DNA of 9,769 bases from Sphingomonadales bacterium (GTDB lineage Bacteria; Pseudomonadota; Alphaproteobacteria; Sphingomonadales; Sphingomonadaceae). The DNA is taken from contig JAFKLV010000297.1 of NCBI GenBank assembly GCA_017304125.1, positions 1 to 9,769 on the forward strand. The letters are read 5' to 3'. A program made the position numbers and the translations under genes. The notes beneath the pieces are model-generated. The model saw only the letters and a program-made list of their open reading frames with translations, did not search any database and had not been told where the DNA came from. Of this stretch, positions 1-7,590 are shown piece by piece. Within the stretch, counting starts at the first letter, position 1. Every line of letters starts with the position of its first letter.

Positions 1-6
1 GCAGGC

Positions 7-1371
<1,365 letters not shown>

Positions 1372-1474
1372 CGGCTCGGTCTAGGAGCCGGACTCGCAAA
1401 CGGCAACGGCGCCGGTGGGGCAGAAGCAAAGACGGCCCAAGGCATTATGCAGCGTGATCGGCGACCGGGCCTTT

Positions 1475-2797
1475 TCAGGTCAGCGGCGTCGCGTCGAGCT
1501 TCAGCCGCAACAGCGCGCCGCCGCTGGTGCTGCTCCCCGTCTCCAGCGCGCCACCACACACGCCGAGGATGCGCTCGACGATCGACAATCCCAGCCCGGC
1601 GCTGTCGCTGCGCGCGGTATCGCCGCGGCGGAAGCGGCGCGCGGCGGGATCGCGCGCATCGACCGCGAGCCCGGGGCCGTCGTCCTCCACCGTCACGCTG
1701 CCGTCGAGCGCCGCCGAGACGGTGATCGCCGAGCCTGCCGGGGTATGGCGCACCGCATTGTCGATCAGATTGGTCACCGCGATCAGCAACAGCTCCGCCA
1801 CCCCGCGCACCCGTGGCGGGGCAAGATCGGGCTCCTCGAAGGCGATGCTATGCCCCGAGCGATAGACGATCGGCACCATCGCCTCGACCGCATCGCGCGC
1901 CAGCGCGACCGGATCGACCATCCCCAGTTGCGGGTGGAGCCGATCGATCGCGGCGAGATCGATCAGCTGGCGGATGACGTGATTGGCCTGCGCCACCGCG
2001 CGGCCGATCTGATCGCGCTGCGGCGATTCGGGCAATTGTTCGAGCCGGAGCGAGATCAGCGCCAGCGGGGTGCGCAATTCATGCGCGACATTGCCGACGA
2101 AATCGCCCTGCGCGCGATAGCCCGCCTCGAGCCGGTCGAGCGCGCGGTTGGTGGCATGGACCAGCGGCATCGCCTCGCTCGGCATCCGCGCCTCCTCGAT
2201 CCGGCCGTCGAGCCGCGGCAAGCCGATCGCATCGGCATCGGCCGCGGCATCGCGGAACATGCCGGTCACGTGCCGCAGCACGATGAACGACAGCAGCAGC
2301 GACCCAAACAGCGCCGCGCCGATCACCCAGGCGAAACGGCGCAGGAACGAGCGCACGACATCGTCGACGATCTCTTCCGGATGGGTGCGGTCCTGCGCCA
2401 CCACCACCCAGCCGGTGCCGCCGGCCGGCAGCGCGACCGGGCGGGTCAGCACATCATATTGCCCCCAGGTGGCAAATTGCCGATCCGCGCCGTGCGGCAG
2501 ATCGGTGAGATCGAACGGCAGCACCGCCGGATGCGCCTGCAGCACCTTTCCCTGCGCATCGAACAGCGCGAAGAAGCGGTTGCCATGCTCACGCGGCAGC
2601 GGCTGGTCGCCCGCGCCGCCGCCGCCATGCGCGAAGCCCGCCGCCTCGCGCTCGAGCCGCGCCGCGACAAAGGCATCGGCGGTATCGTGGAGCATATGCG
2701 ACAGCAGCAGCGGCAGCGCGACCGCCACCACCAGCACGATCACGATCTGCCCCACCAGCAACTTGCCGAACAGAGAACGGGGGAGGCGGAAGATCAT
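1475..2797 (-). CDS. Two-component sensor histidine kinase (QseC/TctE-like)
   Basis: This is a membrane kinase that should autophosphorylate on His and pass the phosphate to the regulator encoded just upstream. The 440 residues show TM1 at about 13-33, a periplasmic sensor of about 120 residues, and TM2 at about 157-174. A degenerate HAMP-like linker follows (175-228). The H-box AHELRTPLAL has the phospho-acceptor His239. The N-box around LIDNAVRH includes Asn343 and Asn347. The G1 box is EDDGPG (371-376) and the G2 box is GLGLSIV (401-407). The catalytic motifs look intact. The start is the ATG at 2797, which overlaps the regulator stop as ATGA, implying translational coupling; the frame stays open much further upstream, but only as a shadow of the regulator gene. 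The short periplasmic domain has no motif I can tie to a signal. The family resembles QseC, TctE and PmrB, but the ligand is unknown. Confidence 0.93.
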   Translation of the reverse strand: MIFRLPRSLFGKLLVGQIVIVLVVAVALPLLLSHMLHDTADAFVAARLEREAAGFAHGGGGAGDQPLPREHGNRFFALFDAQGKVLQAHPAVLPFDLTDLPHGADRQFATWGQYDVLTRPVALPAGGTGWVVVAQDRTHPEEIVDDVVRSFLRRFAWVIGAALFGSLLLSFIVLRHVTGMFRDAAADADAIGLPRLDGRIEEARMPSEAMPLVHATNRALDRLEAGYRAQGDFVGNVAHELRTPLALISLRLEQLPESPQRDQIGRAVAQANHVIRQLIDLAAIDRLHPQLGMVDPVALARDAVEAMVPIVYRSGHSIAFEEPDLAPPRVRGVAELLLIAVTNLIDNAVRHTPAGSAITVSAALDGSVTVEDDGPGLAVDARDPAARRFRRGDTARSDSAGLGLSIVERILGVCGGALETGSSTSGGALLRLKLDATPLT

Positions 2798-3462
2798 GGG
2801 GTGGAGAGCATATAGCCGATTCCACGCACCGTCTGGACATTCACGTCGGCATGATCCTCCAGCTTGCGGCGCACGCGATGCACATAGACGTCGACCGCGT
2901 TCGACCCAAGCGCCTCGCCCGAGCCGAACAACTGATCGGCCAGCACGCGTTTCGGCACGACATGCCCGGCGCGGCGCATCAGCAGCTCGAGCAGTTCGAC
3001 TTCGCGCACCGACAGGCTGAGCGGCGCGCCCGCCACGCGCACCTCGCGGGTCGAGATATCGAGCGTCACGCTGCCCGCGCGCAGCACATCCTCGACATAG
3101 CCCCCCTGCCGCCGCAGCACCGCGGCGAGCCGCGCATGCAATTCGGCGAACAGGAACGGCTTGACCAGGTAATCGTCGGCGCCGCTTTCCAGCCCGAGCA
3201 CGCGCATCTCGCCCGCGCCGCGCGCGCTGAGCACGATCACCGGCACATTGCGACGCTGCCCGCGCAGCCGGCGCAACAGGCTCAGCCCATCCTCGTCGGG
3301 CAAGCCGAGATCGAGGATCACCGCGGCATAATCGGTGGTGACGATCAATTGCTCGGCATCGCGCGCATTGAACGCCAGGTCGCACCGGATGTCGCGCCGT
3401 TGGAACGCCGCGGCCATCGCCTCGGCAAGCTCCGCATTATCCTCCACGATCAGCAGACGCAT
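2794..3462 (-). CDS. OmpR/PhoB-family response regulator (QseB/TctD-like)
   Basis: This is a DNA-binding transcription regulator, the partner of the kinase downstream. The 222 residues are typical for the family. The receiver domain (1-115) has the acidic pair Glu7/Asp8 in LLIVEDN, the phosphorylation site Asp51 in LDLGLPDEDG, Ser79 at the switch position and Lys101 in LVKPF. A winged-helix domain follows (about 128-220), with VDVYVHRVRRKL as recognition helix and RGIGYML in the wing. I chose the ATG at 3462 because it puts MRLLIVEDN at the N-terminus and has GGGAG (3470-3474) seven bases upstream. An ATG 45 bases further up would add 15 residues foreign to the family and would start inside the hairpin at 3491-3528. 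It overlaps the kinase by four bases. Target genes cannot be read from the sequence; the lipoprotein and sdaA are the nearest candidates. Confidence 0.95.
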   Translation of the reverse strand: MRLLIVEDNAELAEAMAAAFQRRDIRCDLAFNARDAEQLIVTTDYAAVILDLGLPDEDGLSLLRRLRGQRRNVPVIVLSARGAGEMRVLGLESGADDYLVKPFLFAELHARLAAVLRRQGGYVEDVLRAGSVTLDISTREVRVAGAPLSLSVREVELLELLMRRAGHVVPKRVLADQLFGSGEALGSNAVDVYVHRVRRKLEDHADVNVQTVRGIGYMLSTP

Positions 3463-3490
3463 CGGATCGCTCCCTGCCCGCGACAATGCA

Positions 3491-3528
3491 GACGACGCCG
3501 GCCGCACCCCCTGCAGGCCGGCGTCGTC
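3491..3528 (-). terminator. Perfect GC-rich hairpin between the lipoprotein and response regulator genes
   Basis: A perfect 13-base inverted repeat, with arm GACGACGCCGGCC at 3491-3503 and its complement at 3516-3528, encloses a 12-base loop. It begins 10 bases after the lipoprotein stop codon on the minus strand and ends 28 bases before the response regulator ATG. The position suits a terminator for the lipoprotein gene. There is no real U-tract after the stem (TGCATTGTC), so termination would be imperfect or assisted. It could also be a leader structure or operator for the regulator gene. Confidence 0.6.
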
Positions 3529-3538
3529 GCGGCAGCGG

Positions 3539-4063
3539 TCAATTCGGCGCGAAGGTCGCGTCGATCGTCCCGCCGCCAGGCACCTGGCATTGACCCTCGC
3601 CGCCGCCGCTCATCCCGCTCGACGGGCGAATCAGCGTGAAGCGGCAGCGCATCCGCCCGTTCGGGCCGGTCAGGTTGGCAAGCACCTTACCCGAATAATG
3701 CGTCATGAAATCCTGCGACGGGCCCCAATAGCCCCAGCCGCCCCAGCCGCCGCCCCACCGGCCACCCCAGCCGCCGCGCCAGCCGCGATACGGGCCGACC
3801 GGGCCCCAGCCGGCCCATAACGGGCCGAGATCGTCGATTCGCGTCTCGCTGGTGATCTGGAAGAAGGTGCCGGTATAATTGGCGCCGTTGGAAAGCTGCG
3901 CGGTCATCTGGCCGGTGCGCGCACCCTGCGCGCGCCAGCTGAACGTCGCCGACATCCCGGGAACGCGCGAGTCGCCGACGCCGGTGCCGGTGGTGGTGCA
4001 ACCCGCGAGCATCCCGGCCGCAACCAGCGCCGCCAGCGGAAGGGTTTTCGAAATCCGTTTCAT
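3539..4063 (-). CDS. Small Gly/Trp-rich lipoprotein of unknown function
   Basis: I do not recognise a named function. The 174-residue precursor has a lipoprotein signal peptide: MKRISK, a hydrophobic stretch, then the lipobox LAGC with Cys22. The mature protein should be lipid-anchored in the cell envelope, and Thr at position +2 does not suggest inner-membrane retention. A first region (about 35-75) looks like beta strands. Residues 83-114 form a low-complexity segment of Gly, Trp, Arg and Tyr, including GGWGGRWGGGWGGWGYWG. The C-terminal part has Cys140 and Cys159 around MRCRFTLIRPSSGMSGGG, a pattern I recall from other proteobacterial small lipoproteins; the two cysteines could form a disulfide. 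The start is the ATG at 4063, with AGGAG (4072-4076) eight bases upstream; an earlier in-frame ATG at 4099 would put extra residues before the signal peptide. The gene is divergent from rph and followed by a strong hairpin. Confidence 0.85.
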   Translation of the reverse strand: MKRISKTLPLAALVAAGMLAGCTTTGTGVGDSRVPGMSATFSWRAQGARTGQMTAQLSNGANYTGTFFQITSETRIDDLGPLWAGWGPVGPYRGWRGGWGGRWGGGWGGWGYWGPSQDFMTHYSGKVLANLTGPNGRMRCRFTLIRPSSGMSGGGEGQCQVPGGGTIDATFAPN

Positions 4064-4219
4064 GGCAATCACTCCTGCCTCCCGCGCCGACATCCTCAAC
4101 GCCAGCGTTACCGGCCAGTGTCGCGCAATTTGCTGACGCGCGCCTTACACCGCTCGTTCCTTGCCAGCGCCGGGCACAACTCCTAGGGCCGCTGACCGGA
4201 ACCCAAGGAGATTTTGCCG
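4064..4219. promoter_or_regulatory. Divergent promoter region between the lipoprotein gene and rph
   Basis: These 156 bases separate two divergent start codons, so promoters for both genes should lie here. For rph, the best candidate I see is TTGCCA (4161-4166), 17 bases, then TAGGGC (4184-4189). The -35 part is reasonable and the -10 part is poor. For the lipoprotein I see no convincing pair of boxes. AGGAG (4072-4076, minus) and AAGGAG (4205-4210, plus) are the two ribosome binding sites. No coding sequence or RNA gene is visible. The region assignment is safe; the individual boxes are guesses. Confidence 0.45.
4205..4210 (+). promoter_or_regulatory. Ribosome binding site of rph
   Basis: AAGGAG lies nine bases before the ATG at 4220. 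It decides the start: an in-frame TTG at 4214 is only three bases from this site, too close for normal initiation. The protein therefore begins MRPSGR. Confidence 0.8.
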
Positions 4220-4933
4220 ATGCGCCCCAGCGGCCGCACCCCCGATCAGATGCGCGCGATCATCATCGAACCCCGCTTCACCCGTCATGCCGAAGGATCG
4301 GTGCTGATCGGGTTCGGCGATACCAAGGTGATCGTCACCGCCAGCATCGAAGAGCGCGTGCCCCCGTTCCTGCGCGGCAAGGGCCAGGGCTGGGTCACCG
4401 CCGAATATGGCATGCTGCCGCGCGCCACCCACACCCGCGGCAGCCGCGAGGCGGCGAAGGGCAAGCAATCCGGCCGCACGCAGGAAATCCAGCGGCTGAT
4501 CGGCCGCAGCCTGCGCGCCGTGACCGATCTCGCCGCGCTCGGCGAGCGCCAGATCACGCTCGATTGCGACGTGATCCAGGCCGACGGCGGCACCCGCACC
4601 GCGTCGATCTCCGGGGCGTGGGTCGCGCTGCGGCTCGCGGTCAACGGCCTGCTCGCCGCGGGCAAGCTGGAACGCGATCCGATCACCCAGAAGGTCGCGG
4701 CGGTCAGCTGCGGCATCTTCCAGGGCAATCCGGTGCTCGATCTCGATTATGACGAGGATTCGAACGCCGACGCCGACGCCAATTTCGTGCTGCTCGAAAA
4801 CGGCCATATCGCCGAGGCGCAGGCCACCGCCGAACACGCCACCTATGACGAAGAAGCGCTGCTGCGCCTGCTCCGCCTCGCGCGGATCGGCTGCACCGAG
4901 ATCTTCGCCGCACAGGCGAGTGCGGTGGCGTGA
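4220..4933 (+). CDS. rph: Ribonuclease PH
   Basis: Ribonuclease PH is a phosphate-dependent 3'-to-5' exoribonuclease. It trims the 3' ends of tRNA precursors, releasing nucleoside diphosphates, and acts as a cytoplasmic ring-shaped hexamer. The 237 residues match the usual length. The N-terminal MRPSGRTPDQMR and TAEYGMLPRATHTR (60-73) are family signatures. Arg86 in SGRTQEIQRLIGRSLRA and Thr125/Arg126 in DGGTRTAS fall at the phosphate-binding positions known from other RNase PH enzymes. The acidic stretch LDLDYDEDSNADADAN (173-188) supplies the metal-binding aspartates. The protein appears complete and unlike the truncated form in E. coli K-12. Its stop overlaps the rdgB start as GTGA, so the two are co-translated. 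Confidence 0.98.
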   Translation: MRPSGRTPDQMRAIIIEPRFTRHAEGSVLIGFGDTKVIVTASIEERVPPFLRGKGQGWVTAEYGMLPRATHTRGSREAAKGKQSGRTQEIQRLIGRSLRAVTDLAALGERQITLDCDVIQADGGTRTASISGAWVALRLAVNGLLAAGKLERDPITQKVAAVSCGIFQGNPVLDLDYDEDSNADADANFVLLENGHIAEAQATAEHATYDEEALLRLLRLARIGCTEIFAAQASAVA

Positions 4934-5556
4934 GCGGCGAGGGCAGCGAGCCGCAGGCGATCCGCAAACTCGTCCCGGGCCGGCTGGTGATCGCCAGCCA
5001 TAACCCGGGCAAGGTGCGCGAGATCGCCGAACTGCTCGAAGGTCATGGGCTGGAGGTCGTATCGGCCAAGGCGCTCGACCTGCCCGAACCCGACGAGACC
5101 GGCACGACCTTCGTCGCCAATGCCGAACTGAAGGCGCGCGCCGCGGCGGACCTTTCGGGCCTGCCCGCGCTCGCCGACGATTCGGGGCTGTGCGTCGAGG
5201 CGCTCGGGGGCGATCCGGGGATCTTCTCCGCGCGCTGGGCGGGCGAGAGCAAAGACTTCAACGAGGCGATGCGCCGCATCGAGGACAATCTCGCGCGGCT
5301 CGACAGCCCCCCGCGCGACGCGCATTTCGTCTGCGCGCTGGCGCTGGCGTGGCCCGACGGCCATGTCGAATGGTTCGAGGGGCGGGTCGACGGCACGCTC
5401 GTCTGGCCGCCGCGCGGCGACAAGGGCTTCGGCTATGACCCGATGTTCCTGCCCGACGGCGCGAACGAGACATTCGGCGAAATGGACCAGACCGAAAAGC
5501 ACGCGATCAGCCACCGCGCCGATGCGTTCCGGCAATTGGTGAGCGCGGTTTTCTGA
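4930..5556 (+). CDS. rdgB: RdgB/HAM1-family XTP/dITP pyrophosphatase
   Basis: This cytoplasmic house-cleaning enzyme hydrolyses non-canonical purine triphosphates such as dITP and XTP to the monophosphate and pyrophosphate, keeping them out of DNA and RNA. The 208-residue protein shows the nucleotide-binding motif ASHNPGKVREI (22-32), the catalytic LADDSGLCVEALGG (81-94) with Asp83/Asp84, SARWAG (100-105), GFGYDPMF (166-173), and TFGEMDQTEKHAISHRADAF (181-200). The start is the GTG at 4930, which overlaps the rph stop by four bases. The first 15 or so residues are not conserved in the family. No better start exists, because the next candidates fall inside the first beta strand. The ribosome binding site is weak, as expected for coupled translation. 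A hairpin terminator begins 14 bases after the stop. Confidence 0.96.
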   Translation: MSGEGSEPQAIRKLVPGRLVIASHNPGKVREIAELLEGHGLEVVSAKALDLPEPDETGTTFVANAELKARAAADLSGLPALADDSGLCVEALGGDPGIFSARWAGESKDFNEAMRRIEDNLARLDSPPRDAHFVCALALAWPDGHVEWFEGRVDGTLVWPPRGDKGFGYDPMFLPDGANETFGEMDQTEKHAISHRADAFRQLVSAVF

Positions 5557-5569
5557 CGCCGCTCTAAAG

Positions 5570-5591
5570 CCCCTCCCCTGAAGGGGAGGGG
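5570..5591. terminator. Bidirectional hairpin terminator between rdgB and the 3-hydroxybutyryl-CoA dehydrogenase gene
   Basis: A perfect nine-base stem, CCCCTCCCC paired with GGGGAGGGG, has a TGAA loop. It lies between two convergent genes, 14 bases after the rdgB stop and 11 bases after the dehydrogenase stop on the other strand. There is only a weak A/T-rich tail (AGAATTAAG) on the plus side, so it is not a classic intrinsic terminator. Its core matches the hairpins at 6559-6581 and 6642-6665, which suggests that all three belong to one repeat family. Confidence 0.7.
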
Positions 5592-5601
5592 AGAATTAAG
5601 G

Positions 5602-6471
5602 TCACCGCGTCGGGACCGGCGCCTCGCCCGAATAATCGTAGAAGCCGCGTCCGGTCTTGCGGCCGTACCAGCCGGCCTCGACATATTTCACCAGCAGCGG
5701 CGCCGGGCGGAACTTCGGATCGCCGGTGCCCTCATGCAGCACGCGGGTGATTTCGAGGCAGGTATCGAGCCCGATGAAATCGGCCAGCGTCAGCGGCCCC
5801 ATCGGGTGGTTGAGCCCGAGCTGGCAGGCGAGATCGATATCGCGGATCGTCGCGACGCCCTCGCCCAGCGCGAAGCACGCCTCGTTGAGCATCGGCATCA
5901 GGATGCGGTTGACGATGAACCCCGGCGCATCATTGGCATGGACCACCTGCTTGCCGAGCGCGACGGCATAATCCTCGACGCGCTTCACCGTCGCATCGGT
6001 GGTGGCAAGCCCGCGGATCACCTCGATCAGCCCCATCACCGGCACCGGGTTGAAGAAATGCACCCCGATGAAACGCGCGGCATCGGGGGCGGCCTGCGCC
6101 AGCCGGGTGATCGGGATCGACGAGGTGTTCGAGGCGAGCACCGCGTCATTACCGAGCACCTTGCCGACCTCGGCGAAGATCGCGCGCTTGATTTCCTCGC
6201 GCTCGGTCGCGGCCTCGACCACCAGCCCGGCCGGCGCCATGGCGGCGACGCTGTCGACCGGCTCGATCCGATCGAGCAACTGATCGCGCGTCGCGGCGTC
6301 GATCTTGCCCTTTTCGATATCGCGCGCGAGCCGCTTCGCGATCCCCGCCTTGCCGGCCTCGGCCCGCGCCTTGTCGACATCGGCGAGCAGCACGCGATAG
6401 CCCGCCTGCGCGGAAACCTGGGCGATCCCCGCCCCCATCTGCCCCGCACCGATCACACCAACCGCTTGCAT
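5602..6471 (-). CDS. hbd: 3-hydroxybutyryl-CoA dehydrogenase (3-hydroxyacyl-CoA dehydrogenase family)
   Basis: This soluble enzyme interconverts (S)-3-hydroxybutyryl-CoA and acetoacetyl-CoA with NAD(P), in short-chain fatty-acid breakdown or butyrate/polyhydroxyalkanoate metabolism. The 289 residues match the monofunctional family. The Rossmann motif is GVIGAGQMGAGIA (5-17), and Asp31 at the end of the second strand suggests a preference for NAD over NADP. The catalytic set is visible: Ser117 in SNTSSIPIT, His138 in GVHFFNPVP, Glu150 in LIEVIRG and Asn188 in GFIVNRI. The C-terminal dimerisation domain begins near residue 185 and includes NHPMGPLTLADFIGLD. The ATG at 6471 has AAGGAG (6479-6484) seven bases upstream. 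The frame stays open upstream through the motB antisense, which is not coding. The gene stands alone between two repeat hairpins; in sphingomonads I recall this gene often sitting after etfBA, which is not the case here. Confidence 0.95.
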   Translation of the reverse strand: MQAVGVIGAGQMGAGIAQVSAQAGYRVLLADVDKARAEAGKAGIAKRLARDIEKGKIDAATRDQLLDRIEPVDSVAAMAPAGLVVEAATEREEIKRAIFAEVGKVLGNDAVLASNTSSIPITRLAQAAPDAARFIGVHFFNPVPVMGLIEVIRGLATTDATVKRVEDYAVALGKQVVHANDAPGFIVNRILMPMLNEACFALGEGVATIRDIDLACQLGLNHPMGPLTLADFIGLDTCLEITRVLHEGTGDPKFRPAPLLVKYVEAGWYGRKTGRGFYDYSGEAPVPTR

Positions 6472-6558
6472 CACCTGACTCCTTCGCTGTTGCGGAGCCG
6501 GATAGCGGGTTTCGCGCGAGATACCAGATGGGGGGCATCGCGCCGGTTGAGTGCGGCT
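6472..6558 (-). promoter_or_regulatory. Leader and presumed promoter region of the 3-hydroxybutyryl-CoA dehydrogenase gene
   Basis: These 87 bases lie between the composite repeat and the dehydrogenase ATG, so the promoter is probably here if the repeat ends motB transcription. The ribosome binding site AAGGAG (6479-6484) is clear. I could not find a convincing -35/-10 pair. Confidence 0.35.
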
Positions 6559-6665
6559 CCCCTCCCTGGTGAAGGGAGGGGCTGGGGGTGGGTGGGTATG
6601 AGGCGGTTGCTGCGGTATCCCCCACACCAACCCACCCCCGACCCCTCCCTTGTTCAAGGGAGGGG
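6559..6665. repeat. Composite inverted-repeat element (two hairpins in a larger palindrome), probable motB terminator
   Basis: Hairpin 1 (6559-6581) pairs CCCCTCCC with GGGAGGGG around a seven-base loop. Hairpin 2 (6642-6665) pairs CCCCTCCCTT with AAGGGAGGGG around GTTC. Between them, GGGGGTGGGT (6584-6593) and its exact complement ACCCACCCCC (6630-6639) form a further pair, so the whole element is an imperfect palindrome of about 107 bases. The middle (about 6600-6618) is unpaired. The layout resembles REP/BIME-type intergenic repeats, and I recall similar CCCTCCC...GGGGGTGGG sequences as frequent in sphingomonads. Hairpin 2 begins 15 bases after the motB stop and should end motB transcription. 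No protein is encoded here. Confidence 0.8.
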
Positions 6666-6680
6666 AGAACCAGCGATCGC

Positions 6681-7589
6681 TCAGCGCCCGAAGGTGCCTT
6701 CGCGATACAACAGGGTAATCGCGACGCGGCGGTTGCGCGGGTCGGTGGGGTTGTCGGTGATCATCGGCTCGCGATCGGCGACGCCCTCGATGCGGTTGAA
6801 GCGCGCCTCGGGGATGCCGGCCTGCGCCAGCCGGCGACGCGTCGCCTCGGCGCGCCCGGTGGCGAGCGTCCAATTGTTCATCGCACGCGGATCGCCATAG
6901 GGCACCGCATCGGTATGCCCGCGGATCATGATCGGGTTGCTCGTCTTGGCGATACTGTCGCCGACCATCCCGATCAGGTCCGATGCCGCGCGCTCCAGCA
7001 CGGTCGTGCCGGGCGCGAACATCGAATAATTGGCATCGTCGATCAGATCGATCCGCATCCCGTCCGGGGTCATCACGAAGCGGATATGACGCGACAATTT
7101 GGCGAGGTCGGCGCGCGAGGCGATGCGCTGCATCACCTTGCGCTTCAGTTCGGCGAAGTTGCGGCGATCCTCCGCGGCGATCGCATCGGGGCTGCGCAGC
7201 GAGCCCTTCTTGCCCGCGCCTTCCTGCCGGCCGCCGGTCTCGCTCTGGATCTTCGCGGCGATCGTCGGCAGTCGCGAATTGCCGACATCCGGCCCGGTCT
7301 GTTCCTTGCTGAGGATCGACTTGCCGCCGAGAATCCCCGAGCCGCCGACGCCGAGCGACTTGGTGTCGAGCAGGGTCGGCGCGAAATAATCGGCGATGCC
7401 CTTGCGCTGCTTCTCGGTGGTCGCGCCGAGCAGCCACAGGAGCAGGAAGAAGGCCATCATCGCGGTCACGAAATCGGCATAGGCGACCTTCCACGCGCCG
7501 CCGTGATGGCCGCCGCCGCCCTCGATATAGATCTTCTTGTAGATGATCTTCGGCGGCTGGTTCGAGCCGTGCGGCGCGCGCGCGGCCAC
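6681..7589 (-). CDS. motB: Flagellar motor stator protein MotB
   Basis: MotB anchors the flagellar stator to peptidoglycan and, with MotA, forms the ion channel that drives rotation. The 302 residues begin with a basic cytoplasmic tail containing an unusual GGGGHHGG run (24-31). A single membrane segment (about 33-54) follows, with the ion-binding Asp39 in AYADFVTAMMAFFLLLWLL. After a linker of about 110 residues, the OmpA-like peptidoglycan-binding domain (about 168-296) shows IRGHTDAVP (222-230), TLATGRAEATRRRL (241-254) and the basic PTDPRNRRVAI (281-291). The start is a GTG at 7589, one base after the motA TAA. AAGGGG (7598-7603), inside the end of motA, lies eight bases upstream, so translation is coupled. 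The sequence alone does not say whether protons or sodium drive it. The gene ends the flagellar cluster in this direction and is followed by a composite hairpin repeat. Confidence 0.96.
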   Translation of the reverse strand: MAARAPHGSNQPPKIIYKKIYIEGGGGHHGGAWKVAYADFVTAMMAFFLLLWLLGATTEKQRKGIADYFAPTLLDTKSLGVGGSGILGGKSILSKEQTGPDVGNSRLPTIAAKIQSETGGRQEGAGKKGSLRSPDAIAAEDRRNFAELKRKVMQRIASRADLAKLSRHIRFVMTPDGMRIDLIDDANYSMFAPGTTVLERAASDLIGMVGDSIAKTSNPIMIRGHTDAVPYGDPRAMNNWTLATGRAEATRRRLAQAGIPEARFNRIEGVADREPMITDNPTDPRNRRVAITLLYREGTFGR

Positions 7590-7590
7590 C

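Noticed and set aside
1442..1450. GCATTATGC palindrome giving a CATAAT -10-like box upstream of sdaA
   Set aside because: No -35-like hexamer stands 16 to 18 bases upstream on the minus strand, so it is not enough to call a promoter.
1428..1470. GGCCC/GGGCC pair after the kinase stop as a terminator
   Set aside because: The stem is only about five bases with a loop of nearly 30, and no U-tract follows.
1415..2815. Long plus-strand open frame (466 codons) opposite the histidine kinase
   Set aside because: It is the complement of a kinase gene with all motifs in the other frame. The predicted protein is low-complexity Arg/His/Gln with no recognisable fold.
2798..3385. Upstream in-frame extension of the kinase across the response regulator
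   Set aside because: The extension overlaps the real regulator gene in another frame and encodes Arg/Ala-rich nonsense. The ATGA overlap at 2794-2797 gives a natural kinase start.
5734..6900. Plus-strand open frame (388 codons) opposite the dehydrogenase and motB end
   Set aside because: It is antisense to two identified genes and crosses the inverted repeat. The translation is Arg/His/Asp-rich without any family feature.
6472..7494. Upstream in-frame extension of the dehydrogenase through the repeat and motB
   Set aside because: It reads through palindromic DNA and motB in a wrong frame. The Rossmann motif and ribosome binding site fix the start at 6471.
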